In this document: in pieces, positions 34,280-45,451 of the stretch
How the letters are laid out: every line of letters starts with the position of its first letter
Numbering within the stretch: position 1 is the stretch's first letter
Source: Galeruca laticollis
Lineage: Eukaryota; Arthropoda; Insecta; Coleoptera; Chrysomelidae
Assembly: GCA_963921935.1 (NCBI GenBank)
Contig: OY998176.1
Span: 141,714,305 to 141,778,304 of the forward strand
Length of the DNA: 64,000 nucleotides
Reading direction: 5' to 3'
Translations under genes and position numbers: made by a program
Notes under the pieces: model-generated
The model's input: only the letters and a program-made list of their open reading frames with translations
The model's database searches: none
What the model was told of the DNA's origin: nothing

Positions 34280-34369
34280 TCGTATAACAAGAATTTTTAA
34301 CATTATTAAGGCTGTAATCCCCGTGATATTTTCAATTTTATTTGTTGATAGTTCAGCCGTGACTACTTG

Positions 34370-34373
<4 letters not shown>

Positions 34374-34461
<88 letters not shown>

Positions 34462-34464
34462 TAG

Positions 34465-34490
<26 letters not shown>
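34374..34490. repeat. (TA)n microsatellite with rare TC/AC/AG interruptions
   Basis: About 115 bp. It appears to be the left half of one tract split by LTR element B, because 41606-41713 has the same kind of interruptions (TATCTA, TAGATA). Confidence 0.95.
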
Positions 34491-34496
<6 letters not shown>

Positions 34497-36438
34497 GAAA
34501 AAATAATGCTACACCCTGTATATCAAATAATGAAGAATTAAGATTATGTACTGTAATCTAAAAGAATTTTTTTTAAGTCAAAAATTTTTTTTAAACATTT
34601 TAATGGAGACAATCTGTACGATCCACTATTCGATAGAGAAGACATACAGAAAGGACAGACTGTATAATGTAGGGATAATTGCGAATAGGTGTGATAAACA
34701 GTTTATATGAAATAAATTACCTAACGAAACTTTTATCAAAGAGATCAAGTATCAAAATTTGTTCATAATAAGAAACTAAATGCTTTATTCTGTGAAGTCA
34801 AGCTAATCTCGTAATATTTGTTGATTAAGACATTAAAATGAGATAGTGTAGATGTTTAGACATAACAGAGCAGGAAAATATAAAATAATGTGAATTTCAG
34901 AGAACATGACTTATAAAGAAAACGAATTTTCATTTTGCATACATATTTAAAGGTAACAGCTGTCATCTATTAAAACATTATGAATATTCATTTGACATAC
35001 ATACTTAGAGGTTAGGAAATGTCATTTTAACAATACTAAGAAATATTATTGAATGAAAATAATATAGGAAGTCTAAGTAATTAAAAACCTTAGAATATAA
35101 TATCATGATATAATGGATGAACATTTCACTGGTTGAAATGAAGAATTTGAGTTATAAAATAAATAGTCAAATTTGATTGGTTAATAAACATTTAAAAAAG
35201 ATCACATCGGCGACAACTGTGTTGCTAACGAAAAAAAAATCAGAATGTGAGAAAGTTGTTGATTATGGGGGCGATTGACTAGTAGGTTTTCTTTTTGGGA
35301 AGAGATTTTTGGAGCAGCAAAATTTTTTTTGGTAAAGTAAATCAATTGAAATCATTTGGAAGACAAAATTTGACTATAGAATTTAAAACAAATACATTAT
35401 ACTTACAAGAGATATATTAGTGTAAGTAGTTTAGTTTATATAAATAATAAAAAAAAGGAATTGTTGAATGTTGTAAAACACTAATCATGAATTTTATTTT
35501 ATAAAATGGTGTCTTGTGTCTGGTGGAAGTAAAATAGCCAAATTAGTTTTCGAAGAACATTGAATAGTGGAATTTGTGTGAGCTGTTTGGACTTTGAAAG
35601 AAATACAGCATCGATTCCTGTTTTGGTAGAAGCAGAATGCCAACAGGGAGGTTTTCCAGGAGGAGAATCTGGAACAAACAGAAATCGTGAAGTAAATAAG
35701 GTAGTACAAGTTAGTTTATTAATGTATTAAGAGGTCAAGCGTACTTACTAATTTGTAAAAAAAAACTGAAATTTTGTGATGCATAGACGCTGTTAAGAGT
35801 GTATTTCGCCGTTTTCTGAAAGTCATATGTTTATGAAGTTATATAACTGTATTTTACTATTATAATAATATCTCACCAGAGTGCGTGTGATTTGTATGAA
35901 AGATAGTTTTTAGATAGTTGAATTTCTTAACAAAAAAAAAACACTTGTAAAAGTGTAGTGTATTTATTTTCAATGAATTAAATATTGTTTTTCCTTTTGA
36001 AGAACGTTTTTTTAAATTACTTGAGTTATTCATTTCATCTGGTGACTTGTGCACCATCTACTTACCACAGGAAGAAGCTCTGAATGGAATCGATTGAACT
36101 ATGCAGATATTTTTTAAGTAGGACAGGACCGTATTTAATTTGAAATCATTAAAAAAGTAACATATTCTGATTAACAAATTTATTTTTAAAAATATAAAGC
36201 ATTTATTAACTTTGGCGCAAACATATATAAAATTATAAAATCATTTTATTTAAAATACTTGAACTCTACCCTGAGATGAGAAGTTTTCATGTTGGTTAAA
36301 TAAACTGTTTATCATACATATTAAATCCTCAACATACCGGGCAAATTAAACTATTTTCTCACCCAATTCTATTCATAATAATATGTCGGCCCAACGTAGG
36401 GCAAATTAAATTCCCATATAAAATAAACTATAATAAAA
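34490..36438 (+). repeat. 5' LTR of element B
   Basis: About 1,950 bp. It contains a second primer-site-like block, GGCCCAACGTAGGGC, at 36388-36402, between two 12-bp repeats GGGCAAATTAAA at 36339-36350 and 36399-36410. Frames such as 35494-35709 (minus) recur exactly in the other LTR and have no motif. Confidence 0.93.
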
Positions 36439-36456
36439 TGGCGCCCAACGTGGGGC
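36439..36456 (+). promoter_or_regulatory. Primer-binding site, tRNA-Lys type
   Basis: TGGCGCCCAACGTGGGGC lies immediately after the 5' LTR. It is complementary to the 3' end expected for insect tRNA-Lys with CCA, as in gypsy. Confidence 0.88.
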
Positions 36457-36538
36457 TAATATAGAAATTTAGTAAATAATAATAAAAAGCATTGAAATAA
36501 GTTTTTTTTACTGTATTAAAAGATTTTAAATAAATAAA

Positions 36539-38035
36539 ATGGAAAGGAAAATGACATTAAGGGACGGAAAGCAGGTAGGAGTTGAAAGTAGGTCTGATGA
36601 AGAAAGAGAAGAAAGGAGCAATGGCAGAGGAGATTTTCAGGTACAATATTTGGAACAGGGGAGAGAACATTTGGAAGAAGATATTGCAGAACAAGGACAG
36701 GAAGAAGAAGATGCACCATTACCAGAAGGAGTTTTGATGGGAGATGCAACAGAAGAACAGGAAGATAGAAGACAGGAAGAGCGGGGAAGGACAAGTAGAA
36801 ATGATCCATTAATGGAAATTATGCAACAATTAGTTGCAAATATGAATAGTATGAAGGATGATATTAAGGAAGATATGAAAAGAATGGATAAAAATATGAA
36901 TAATATTAGGGGAGATATGAGTTATTTGAATGGAAAAATGGATCAAAATAAGGAAGAAATGAATATTAAAATGGACCAAAATAAGGAAGAAATGAATATT
37001 AAAATGGACCAAAATAAGGAAGAATTAAAACAAGAAATGAATATTAAGATGGACCAGAACAAAGAAGAAATAAAACAAACTAAGGAATTGATAATAAAAT
37101 TGATGGATGAAAAATTGGGACAGTTTGAGAAGAAATTGGAGGAATCAAATACATACATGGAAAACAAAATAGAATCCACTAAACAAGAAATAAGAGGAGA
37201 AGTGATTGGACGTATAATGGAAATAGAAAATTTACAAATCAACAGAATTAAGGAAATAGAGGAGAAAGAAAAGGATTTCAAAGAAGAGATTCAAATGGAT
37301 GTAAAGATACAAAATGAAAATATAAATGATGATACTATAGAACAAAAATTAAGTAATAAAATGGAAATTGACGAAACGAAAATACAAAGTGTGATGGAGT
37401 TTAAAAAAGTTGAGAAGGAAACAGAAGAAATACAATTTATTAAAATACAAAGACAAATAAATGAGGAGATGATAAATATCAATTTACAGAATCTAGGAAG
37501 TGAGGAAGTCATGAAAATTTATGAAAAAGAGATTTATTGGAAAATAACAGACCCAGATGTTAATATATTAAAACGAATAGTGACATATGGTAAAGAAAAT
37601 AATAATAATAGGGGGATACATTTTAATTGGCAGTTAGAGAAAATAAATAAGATACTACAAGAGACTAAGGAAGAAATAGAAGAAACCATAAGACAGAATA
37701 TAGAAACAATAATTTATGCAGAAAATTTCGAAATGAGATTAAAACTTGGCAGAAATATAAAGATAATTTATCCAAGAAATTTTAATAGGATAATTAAAAA
37801 TGAAATGATAGGAAGTGAGAGTATTATGGGAAATGAAATAATAAAAAGAAGAAACAATAATATGAAGAAATTGGAAACGCAAATTTTGATGAATCTATTG
37901 AGAGAAATTGATGAGATAGGGGATAACAAAATAAAAAAAGACACAGTGGAAAATTTAAAGAAACTTAGGAAGCAAATACAAGAGAATCAAACAATAAGAG
38001 AAGAGGATAAGACGAAATTTAGGAAAAGAAAATAA
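36539..38035 (+). CDS. Gag-like coiled-coil protein of LTR element B
   Basis: 498 codons, first ATG after the primer site. An acidic N-terminal third is followed by four tandem copies of an 11-15 residue unit based on MDQNKEEMNIK (about residues 134-185). A long Lys/Glu-rich coiled coil and a C-terminal half with the KLETQILMNLLREIDEI region follow, shared with gag A. No zinc knuckle inside. An Asn-rich basic frame follows at 38224. The role is presumably particle assembly and RNA packaging. The repeat array is a likely site of length variation. Confidence 0.75.
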   Translation: MERKMTLRDGKQVGVESRSDEEREERSNGRGDFQVQYLEQGREHLEEDIAEQGQEEEDAPLPEGVLMGDATEEQEDRRQEERGRTSRNDPLMEIMQQLVANMNSMKDDIKEDMKRMDKNMNNIRGDMSYLNGKMDQNKEEMNIKMDQNKEEMNIKMDQNKEELKQEMNIKMDQNKEEIKQTKELIIKLMDEKLGQFEKKLEESNTYMENKIESTKQEIRGEVIGRIMEIENLQINRIKEIEEKEKDFKEEIQMDVKIQNENINDDTIEQKLSNKMEIDETKIQSVMEFKKVEKETEEIQFIKIQRQINEEMININLQNLGSEEVMKIYEKEIYWKITDPDVNILKRIVTYGKENNNNRGIHFNWQLEKINKILQETKEEIEETIRQNIETIIYAENFEMRLKLGRNIKIIYPRNFNRIIKNEMIGSESIMGNEIIKRRNNNMKKLETQILMNLLREIDEIGDNKIKKDTVENLKKLRKQIQENQTIREEDKTKFRKRK

Positions 38036-38223
38036 AATTGAATAAAAGGCTGTATTATAGGACTGGAATCTAGAAAACGAATTAGGAATTGTAAAAGGTC
38101 AAGAAGGGATATAAAAACCACATGTAAATAAAAAGTTTATAACTAACAAATAATAATTTAAAAAAAAAACATATGTAAATATAATTTTGTACATAGATAG
38201 CAATTAGGATACGTGAAGATATA

Positions 38224-38427
38224 ATGATGAAATACAGAAATAATTACATTGACAGATATAATAACAATGGAGATTATAAAAATAACAATAATTATAATAA
38301 CAATTCAGGAAATAACAATAACTATAATAAGAACGATAGCAACCAAAACAACTATAACAGAAACTTTAAATATAATAACAACAAAAATAATAATTACAGA
38401 GAACAGTATTCAAAGGAGAGAAGATAG
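38224..38427 (+). CDS. Asn-rich nucleocapsid-like small frame
   Basis: 67 codons dominated by Asn, Tyr and Arg/Lys, just before the protease. It overlaps the start of the protease-bearing frame by about 180 nt in another phase, as expected if the two are joined by ribosomal frameshifting. A basic, disordered RNA-binding function is inferred from composition only. Part of the Asn run could be AT-rich noise. Confidence 0.4.
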   Translation: MMKYRNNYIDRYNNNGDYKNNNNYNNNSGNNNNYNKNDSNQNNYNRNFKYNNNKNNNYREQYSKERR

Positions 38428-39328
38428 AGTGATGACATATGAACATCCAAGGGAATATATTAAATTTGGGGAAGAATTGGAATTGAAAGGAATAATGGGA
38501 TTGATAAAAATTAAAGGAAAATTAAATGGGAAATTTGTTAAAATATTAATAGATACAGGTTCGGAAGCGTCCATAATAAAAACAAAACTAATTGAAGAAA
38601 ATATTGAAAATTATGAAAATAAGCTAGTTAAAATACCGAAAACTACATTAATAGGAGCAAACGGAAAGAAATTGTGTGAAGTTAGCAGAACTATAATACA
38701 AAGTATTGAATTAAAGGATGGGAAAGAAGTTGAGATGCAATTATTGTTAGTAGATAATCTAGAATCAGACATAGTTATAGGAATAGATGAATTAACGAAA
38801 TATAAAGCAAGAATTGATTTTGAAAAGATGGAGATTGAATTAAATGGTAATAGAATTGAATTTGAAGAAGAAAATATGGAAGAATTGGAATTTGAAGAGG
38901 ATAATAAGAAGTTATGGAATATAGAAAGGATTGGAAATATGGAAGTATTGGCAATTGGAGAGGATAATAGGAAGTTATGGAATATAAAGAGGAGTGGAAA
39001 TATGGAAGAATTGGAATTTGAAGAGGATAATAGGAAGTTATGGAATATGGAGAGGGATGAAATAATGGAAGAATTGGAATTAGTATGTGGAAATAAGAAA
39101 TATGCTGAGAAAGTGAAGAATTTAATAATTAAGTATAAAGGATTAGTTAAAAAAGAGATGAGAATGGCAAATAACTATGTACATAAGATAGAAGTTAAGG
39201 GAATAGAAAATTTCAGAATAAGAACATATCCCATACCTTATAAATATAGGAAAGAAGTTGATTCAGAGATACAAAATATGCTGAAGGATGGTATTATAGA
39301 GAGATGTAACACAAGAAATATAAATTAA
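38249..39328 (+). CDS. Aspartic protease and first part of RT of element B (truncated pol)
   Basis: The meaningful part starts near 38431 (MTYEHPREYIKF). The retropepsin domain carries LIDTGSEASII (active-site DTG), a flap-like GANGKK and SDIVIGIDEL. A three-fold repeat of about 22 residues (NMEELEFEEDNRKLWN type, 38875-39075) links it to the start of RT. The RT reads HKIEVKGIENFRIRTYPIPY, then DGIIERC, and stops at 39326. The catalytic YxDD, RNase H and integrase are deleted, so pol cannot work. The first 60 residues overlap the Asn-rich frame and look like low-complexity shadow. Confidence 0.8.
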   Translation: MTDIITMEIIKITIIIITIQEITITIIRTIATKTTITETLNIITTKIIITENSIQRREDRVMTYEHPREYIKFGEELELKGIMGLIKIKGKLNGKFVKILIDTGSEASIIKTKLIEENIENYENKLVKIPKTTLIGANGKKLCEVSRTIIQSIELKDGKEVEMQLLLVDNLESDIVIGIDELTKYKARIDFEKMEIELNGNRIEFEEENMEELEFEEDNKKLWNIERIGNMEVLAIGEDNRKLWNIKRSGNMEELEFEEDNRKLWNMERDEIMEELELVCGNKKYAEKVKNLIIKYKGLVKKEMRMANNYVHKIEVKGIENFRIRTYPIPYKYRKEVDSEIQNMLKDGIIERCNTRNIN

Positions 39329-39714
39329 TAAATTGTACCGATATAAGAGACTCTGAGAAATGTAGAAGTAATAAGTCGCATAACGAACATTAAAGAATTT
39401 TCAAAAATGGATTTATAACATAATTTTTTAAACTAACTCCTTTGGATGAAACTTGTAAATGAAACATGTACCTAAAAATAAATTAAAAATTTGTATATAT
39501 TTAATTATAGTATTATAAATAAATTAAAACTAACTGAAGAGGATACTGCAACACAGGATTCCAAAATCATCTTTGTAACAGCAACCGGAAATAAAAAGAA
39601 ATGTATTATTAGTAAAATAGAAAGACAATCCTAGAATATAGTACTTGAAGTAAAATTTGCGTTCATAAAATTTTTCTTAGAATAAAAAATTTGATAAACG
39701 CAAAATTTAGGGGA
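39329..39714. other. Non-coding 3' part of element B with polypurine tract
   Basis: AT-rich, without coding motif. The run AAATTTAGGGGA at 39703-39714 directly precedes the 3' LTR and is the probable polypurine tract for plus-strand priming. No env frame is visible. Confidence 0.65.
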
Positions 39715-41606
39715 TGTTATTGTGAAAAAATAATGCTACACCCTGTATATCAAATAATGAAGAATTAAGATTATGTACTGTAATCTAAAAGAATTTTTTT
39801 TAAGTCAAAAATTTTTTTTAAACATTTTAATGGAGACAATCTGTACGATCCACTATTCGATAGAGAAGACATACAGAAAGGACAGACTGTATAATGTAGG
39901 GATAATTGCGAATAGGTGTGATAAACAGTTTATATGAAATAAATTACCTAACGAAACTTTTATCAAAGAGATCAAGTATCAAAATTTGTTCATAATAAGA
40001 AACTAAATGCTTTATTCTGTGAAGTCAAGCTAATCTCGTAATATTTGTTGATTAAGACATTAAAATGAGATAGTGTAGATGTTTAGACATAACAGAGCAG
40101 GAAAATATAAAATAATGTGAATTTCAGAGAACATGACTTATAAAGAAAACGAATTTTCATTTTGCATACATATTTAAAGGTAACAGCTGTCATCTATTAA
40201 AACATTATGAATATTCATTTGACATACATACTTAGAGGTTAGGAAATGTCATTTTAACAATACTAAGAAATATTATTGAATGAAAATAATATAGGAAGTC
40301 TAAGTAATTAAAAACCTTAGAATATAATATCATGATATAATGGATGAACATTTCACTGGTTGAAATGAAGAATTTGAGTTATAAAATAAATAGTCAAATT
40401 TGATTGGTTAATAAACATTTAAAAAAGATCACATCGGCGACAACTGTGTTGCTAACGAAAAAAAAATCAGAATGTGAGAAAGTTGTTGATTATGGGGGCG
40501 ATTGACTAGTAGGTTTTCTTTTTGGGAAGAGATTTTTGGAGCAGCAAAATTTTTTTTGGTAAAGTAAATCAATTGAAATCATTTGGAAGACAAAATTTGA
40601 CTATAGAATTTAAAACAAATACATTATACTTACAAGAGATATATTAGTGTAAGTAGTTTAGTTTATATAAATAATAAAAAAAAGGAATTGTTGAATGTTG
40701 TAAAACACTAATCATGAATTTTATTTTATAAAATGGTGTCTTGTGTCTGGTGGAAGTAAAATAGCCAAATTAGTTTTCGAAGAACATTGAATAGTGGAAT
40801 TTGTGTGAGCTGTTTGGACTTTGAAAGAAATACAGCATCGATTCCTGTTTTGGTAGAAGCAGAATGCCAACAGGGAGGTTTTCCAGGAGGAGAATCTGGA
40901 ACAAACAGAAATCGTGAAGTAAATAAGGTAGTACAAGTTAGTTTATTAATGTATTAAGAGGTCAAGCGTACTTACTAATTTGTAAAAAAAAACTGAAATT
41001 TTGTGATGCATAGACGCTGTTAAGAGTGTATTTCGCCGTTTTCTGAAAGTCATATGTTTATGAAGTTATATAACTGTATTTTACTATTATAATAATATCT
41101 CACCAGAGTGCGTGTGATTTGTATGAAAGAGTCATCCTTTTAGATAGTTGAATTTCTTAACAAAAAAAAAACACTTGTAAAAGTGTAGTGTATTTATTTT
41201 CAATGAATTAAATATTGTTTTTCCTTTTGAAGAACGTTTTTTTAAATTACTTGAGTTATTCATTTCATCTGGTGACTTGTGCACCATCTACTTACCACAG
41301 GAAGAAGCTCTGAATGAAATCGATTGAACTATGCAGATATTTTTTAAGTAGGACAGGACCGTATTTAATTTGAAATCATTAAAAAAGTAACATATTCTGA
41401 TTAACAAATTTATTTTTAAAAATATAAAGCATTTATTAACTTTGGCGCAAACATATATAAAATTATAAAATCATTTTATTTAAAATACTTGAACTCTACC
41501 CTGAGATGAGAAGTTTTCATGTTGGTTAAATAAACTGTTTATCATACATATTAAATCCTCAACATACCGGGCAAATTAAATTCCCATATAAAATAAACTA
41601 TAATAA
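39715..41606 (+). repeat. 3' LTR of element B
   Basis: Nearly identical to the 5' LTR. It lacks 60 bp between the two GGGCAAATTAAA repeats present in the 5' LTR, which removes the internal primer-site-like block. Confidence 0.93.
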
Positions 41607-41613
41607 TATATAT

Positions 41614-41650
<37 letters not shown>

Positions 41651-41674
41651 TATATATATATATATATATATATA

Positions 41675-41713
<39 letters not shown>
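41606..41713. repeat. (TA)n microsatellite, right flank of element B
   Basis: TA tract with TAGATA and TATCTA interruptions like those of 34374-34490. Confidence 0.95.
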
Positions 41714-41719
<6 letters not shown>

Positions 41720-42116
41720 AAAGACATAGAATGTTGACAAAAATTGTTTCTAAAAGAGTTAGTGCCATAATGGAGCAGGTAAAAATTGCAAATAATAACA
41801 TTGGAGGTAATTATCAATAACATGTTTTTTGAAGTAAGGTTATGTTCATATTTCTAATAAAATTAGAAGAAAATAAATTGGATATTCGATTGAATGAAAC
41901 TAGAATACTTTATAAGGTTGTTTATCGACTTGATACGGAAATCTAAAGTCTCTAATGCTGTCTGCTGTTATGATATGCGGAAAAAATGTAGTTTTGATGG
42001 AGATACGATCTTTTACCCCGCTCAAATGAACGTATTATTTTTAACTGAATTCATTGTCACTATTACACAGTTGTTATAGCATGTTTCGAGTGATTTTTAT
42101 TTGGGTTTATTTATAG

Positions 42117-45100
42117 GTCCAGTCTGCCAAAAGGGACATCAACTTCCAAGAAAACCAGTTAGTGACGCGATCTTTCATGATTATGGTAAAACATTATTTT
42201 TTTAAGTTTAAAAAAATATAACTTGAATTTTCCTCAGATCAGCCGTCCACTTCAAGACAAAGTCCCAAAAAGTCAGTTTTAGAAGACGCGGTGTCAGAAA
42301 ATATTGAACCATCCACTTCAAGGGGATCTCTTCTAGAATATACTGAAGATAGTGATGATAGTTACAAGGACCCTAACTACTGTCCAAGTAGCGACAGTGG
42401 TGATGATGATCAAGAAAACGTTCATGACGAAACTGACAATGTACTAATTGCTGCACATGAGACAGAACAAGAGGAAGTATGGGATAAGGAAAGTAAGGCA
42501 GTACAGGATATACAAAAAGAAGTAGAACAGAAAAAAAAGTCAAGAAAACGTACGAAGCACATCGAAACCTGGCGGAGTACAAAAAGAAATAAAGCAACTT
42601 AGATAGGAGAGGAGCATATGACAAAAAAGGGGAAAAATATTGCTGCGAAGGCAGTTAAGTCAGGCTGTGCACCTTGTAGAAGAAATTGTACTGAAAAGAT
42701 TCCCGATACAATAAGAAAACAGATTTCCAAAGAATACTGAAGTGAGGAAAAGACTTGGGATGTTAAAAGGCAATTTGTTTGTTCGCACGTTGAGTCAAAA
42801 CCCACTGAACGTCGCAGACCCAAAGACAATAGTAAAAATAGAAAACAACAAACAATTAACTACTTTTTCCATATACCTTTTGAAGGTTCAACTAAAAAAG
42901 TTGATAAATGTAAAACGTATTTTCTGAACACTTTAGGAATTTCCGAAACAGTACGAAATGCTTTAAAAAAACAGACGGCTGGTGGCTTCGTTTCCAGAGA
43001 TATGAGAGGACGTCATGTGCCACCCAACAAGCTACCTGAGGAAGTTCTCAATGGAGTTAGAGCACATATCAAATCTTTTCCATGTTACGAAAGTCACTAC
43101 TCTCGAGAAAAAAGTAAAAGACATTATTTAGGGCCAGAATTAAGCAGAGAAAAAATGTACAGGTTGTATCTAGCCAAATGTGAAGAAGACCGCATTCCTA
43201 AGCAACAAACAGCCAAGCTTTGAATATATAAAAAATGTTTTAATACAGAATTCAACTTGCCATTCAAAAAACCGTCAGCTGATACATGCGACTTATGCGA
43301 CAGTTTTACTTTAAAACTTAAAGAGTCACAAAATAATGAAAAAACACTTATCCATCAGGAATATGAAAATCATTTGAAGGAAGCAGATAGGCGTTATAAA
43401 ATCAAGAGAAATGATAAAGAACAGAGTAAGGATTCAAAAGACATAACAAAAGTGATAATTCTAGATCTGCAAAAATGTCTTCCGACCCCATACCTTTCAA
43501 ATAATCAAAGCTTTTATTATCTGAAGCTATGGACTTTAAATCTGACCATTTATGATTCAACAAACAATTCGTCATATTGCTTACTATGGGATGAATCTGA
43601 AGCTGGGAGAGGAGGCAATGAAATCGCATCTGCCTTGATCAAATGTACTGAAAGCATTATTGCTGATTCTTCCATAGAGCATGTTACGGGTTCAAACTGA
43701 TTGAAGTTAGTTAAAACTAAATTAAAAATTTCAATTTCAATAACTTAGTCATCACATTGTTTGTTTACTAAATAATATAAGAAATTCTTCCTTTATTGTT
43801 CCCTCACTTTAAACGGTGTAAACATAAAGGGCTATCCCTACCAAAGAGTCAAGCTGGCTAGTTGATGACCAGTAAGTAATTAAGGTTGATACTTTGACTT
43901 ATCTATCTAATTGATCTACTGTCAATATGCTTTTATTTTCCCTCCCACTTTTTTTTGTCTTTTTATGGCTGAATTTTACCTGTATGAGGTAAACCGAACT
44001 TTTACGGATTTTTGACGCCAAAAAGGAAAAAAGGAAACATTTTCTGAGACTATTTATTATATTTTCACGCAAGGGGATATTTTATCAATTAGTCTACCTA
44101 AAAGCCACTCCACCTTCGGTAAGTCTACCTAACCTAACCTAACCACGTTTCAACTAACCACCATATTCTTTTAACTCTTTTAGGCTTTTTTTTTCTACTT
44201 CGGATCATTAGTTACTGATATTAGTACAGTTGCTGTAACCATCTGCATGGTTCACCACAGACAGACGTCCTGCTAACCACTTTTAATATAGCAAGACTAC
44301 AGACCGCAAGTAAGAGTATAGTTCATTATTTTTTGTATCGCATCATTTGCATAGCGACTAGCGGGAAACTGAATTCCACTCCACCATAGTAGAGGACTCC
44401 ACAGAACTAATATTTTAAATAGGTTCATAAAATAACATCTACTACCTACTTACCTTGTGAACTTATTAGTACTAATAGGGGAATTGCGTATAGTGTTAAA
44501 CGTAAACTCTCTCAACTTTCCTTATACATCTTGTTTCATCCACAATCTTATCGCAAAATTAAAAGTTAAGAACTGTTATACAGTACCTTTCATAGTAACT
44601 AAACGTGAATAATATTGGTTTACCCACCCCTTTCTCCACTGTAACTAGCTGGTTAACAAACTGGTTTTATATATGAGTATAATCTACAAACATTTATTTG
44701 TTACCTATTGAACATGTAGGTAACAAGCACTTAATTATTTGGTCAGATAACTGCCCCAGCCAGAATCGTAACATTATTGTGATGCTAAGTTATCTATGGC
44801 TATTGAAAATCTGTCCAAATCTGAAAACTGTCGACCACAAATTTTTATTGAGAGGTCATACTCACATGGAAGCTGATCATGTACACGCGTTGATTGACAG
44901 GACTTTGAAGAAACAACCGACTATGGAAATATGCACTCCTTGGGACTGGCAACAATTAATAAGGTCAACTGGTGCAACTGTCATGAAACTAGATATTCCC
45001 GATTTCAAACATGTTGACCACTTGTATATGCAACCTAACGCTCCTTTTATCAACAGGAAGAAAAATACGAAAAAAGAAGATTTTCTAATATCAAACGTTG

Positions 45101-45387
45101 TTCATTTTCGAGTTGAAGCTGCTCATCCTAACATTATATTTTACAAGCTGAACTTTGATGACGAGTTCAAAACTTTAAATGTTACCAGATCTGTTCGAAA
45201 CCCAGCGCCATTTTTCGATGAATGAACTAGTCTGCGCTGTAACTTAAAGGGAATAAAACAGAAGAAGCGGGAATATTTGATGAAAAGTTTAGAATGGGTT
45301 CCTCTGCAATTTCACAATTTTTACAAAAATATTTCAATTTGTAAAGCAAAAGGTCCAGATAGTTCCGATGAAGAAGGCAGCGAATAA
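42117..45387 (+). pseudogene. DUF7869-like RNase-H-fold protein gene, four in-frame stops and a 1-kb interruption
   Basis: A multi-copy arthropod gene type, probably transposon-derived. Exon 42117-42185 (CQKGHQLPRKPVSDAIFHDY) is spliced over a 52-nt intron (GTAAAA..CCTCAG, 42186-42237) to a long exon from 42238. That exon stays in one frame to 43697, broken only by stops at 42600 (TAG), 42738 (TGA) and 43221 (TGA). It holds a Cys motif (GCAPCRRNC), a CDLCDSF motif and LDLQKCLPTP. After about 1 kb of unrelated sequence the frame resumes near 44698 with IIWSDNCPSQNRN and HKFLLRGHTHMEADHVHALI. A fourth stop (TGA 45223) precedes the last 54 codons. The three acidic motifs (DLQ, SDN, MEAD) look like a DDE/RNase-H set. 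This is my inference. Confidence 0.75.
43700..44690. other. Roughly 1-kb interruption in the DUF7869-like gene
   Basis: No coding motif. Contains CCTAACCTAACCTAACC at 44128-44144, about three and a half units of the insect telomere motif. The ends lack clear splice sites matching the interrupted frame, so insertion is preferred over intron. Confidence 0.5.
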
Positions 45388-45445
45388 ATTTTGCTTTGTA
45401 CAATTCATAATCTTTTTGTGTTCATTATTCATGCTAGGGATGAGC

Positions 45446-45451
45446 AATAAA
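45446..45451 (+). terminator. Polyadenylation signal of the DUF7869-like gene
   Basis: AATAAA 59 nt after the final TAA at 45385-45387, at a suitable distance. Cleavage site not determined. Confidence 0.5.

Larger units (their letters stand above)
30436..34342 (-). mobile_element. Penelope-like element PLE-C with complex terminal repeats
   Basis: The long PLE frame on the minus strand (31225-33257) is surrounded by repeated terminal sequence. 30440-30600 is inverted relative to 34085-34338. 30606-30866 is a direct copy of 33529-33793. 33363-33524 is inverted relative to 33815-33974. This matches the known habit of Penelope to insert as partial tandem or inverted copies with pseudo-LTRs. The left outer arm lacks about 75 bp that, in the right arm, contains the hammerhead-like fold at 34237-34279. 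Confidence 0.85.
34490..41606 (+). mobile_element. Gypsy-like LTR retrotransposon B, recent, pol truncated
   Basis: LTRs 34490-36438 and 39715-41606 are almost identical. The visible differences are a small substitution cluster near 35901/41127, one base near 36085/41315 and a 60-bp deletion, so insertion is recent. Between them are an exact tRNA-Lys-type primer site, gag, a protease frame that ends just inside RT, and a purine tract. RT core, RNase H and integrase are absent. Both flanks are TA microsatellite, so the element sits inside one tract. Element A lost a different part of pol, so both depend on a complete relative elsewhere. Confidence 0.93.

Noticed and set aside
36943..37512. Long minus-strand frames opposite gag B (36516-36809, 36943-37281, 37291-37512)
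   Set aside because: Antisense shadows of the Lys/Glu-rich repeats. Their hydrophobic character is a mirror of the sense codons.
41551..41823. Open frames encoding Ile-Tyr repeats (also at 17665, 19341, 55967, 56142 and 59277)
   Set aside because: Translations of TA microsatellites.
42600..43223. TGA/TAG stops in the DUF7869-like frame as recoded selenocysteine or readthrough codons
   Set aside because: No SECIS-like element was noticed, the stops do not sit at expected Cys or active-site positions, and a 1-kb interruption shows the copy is dead.
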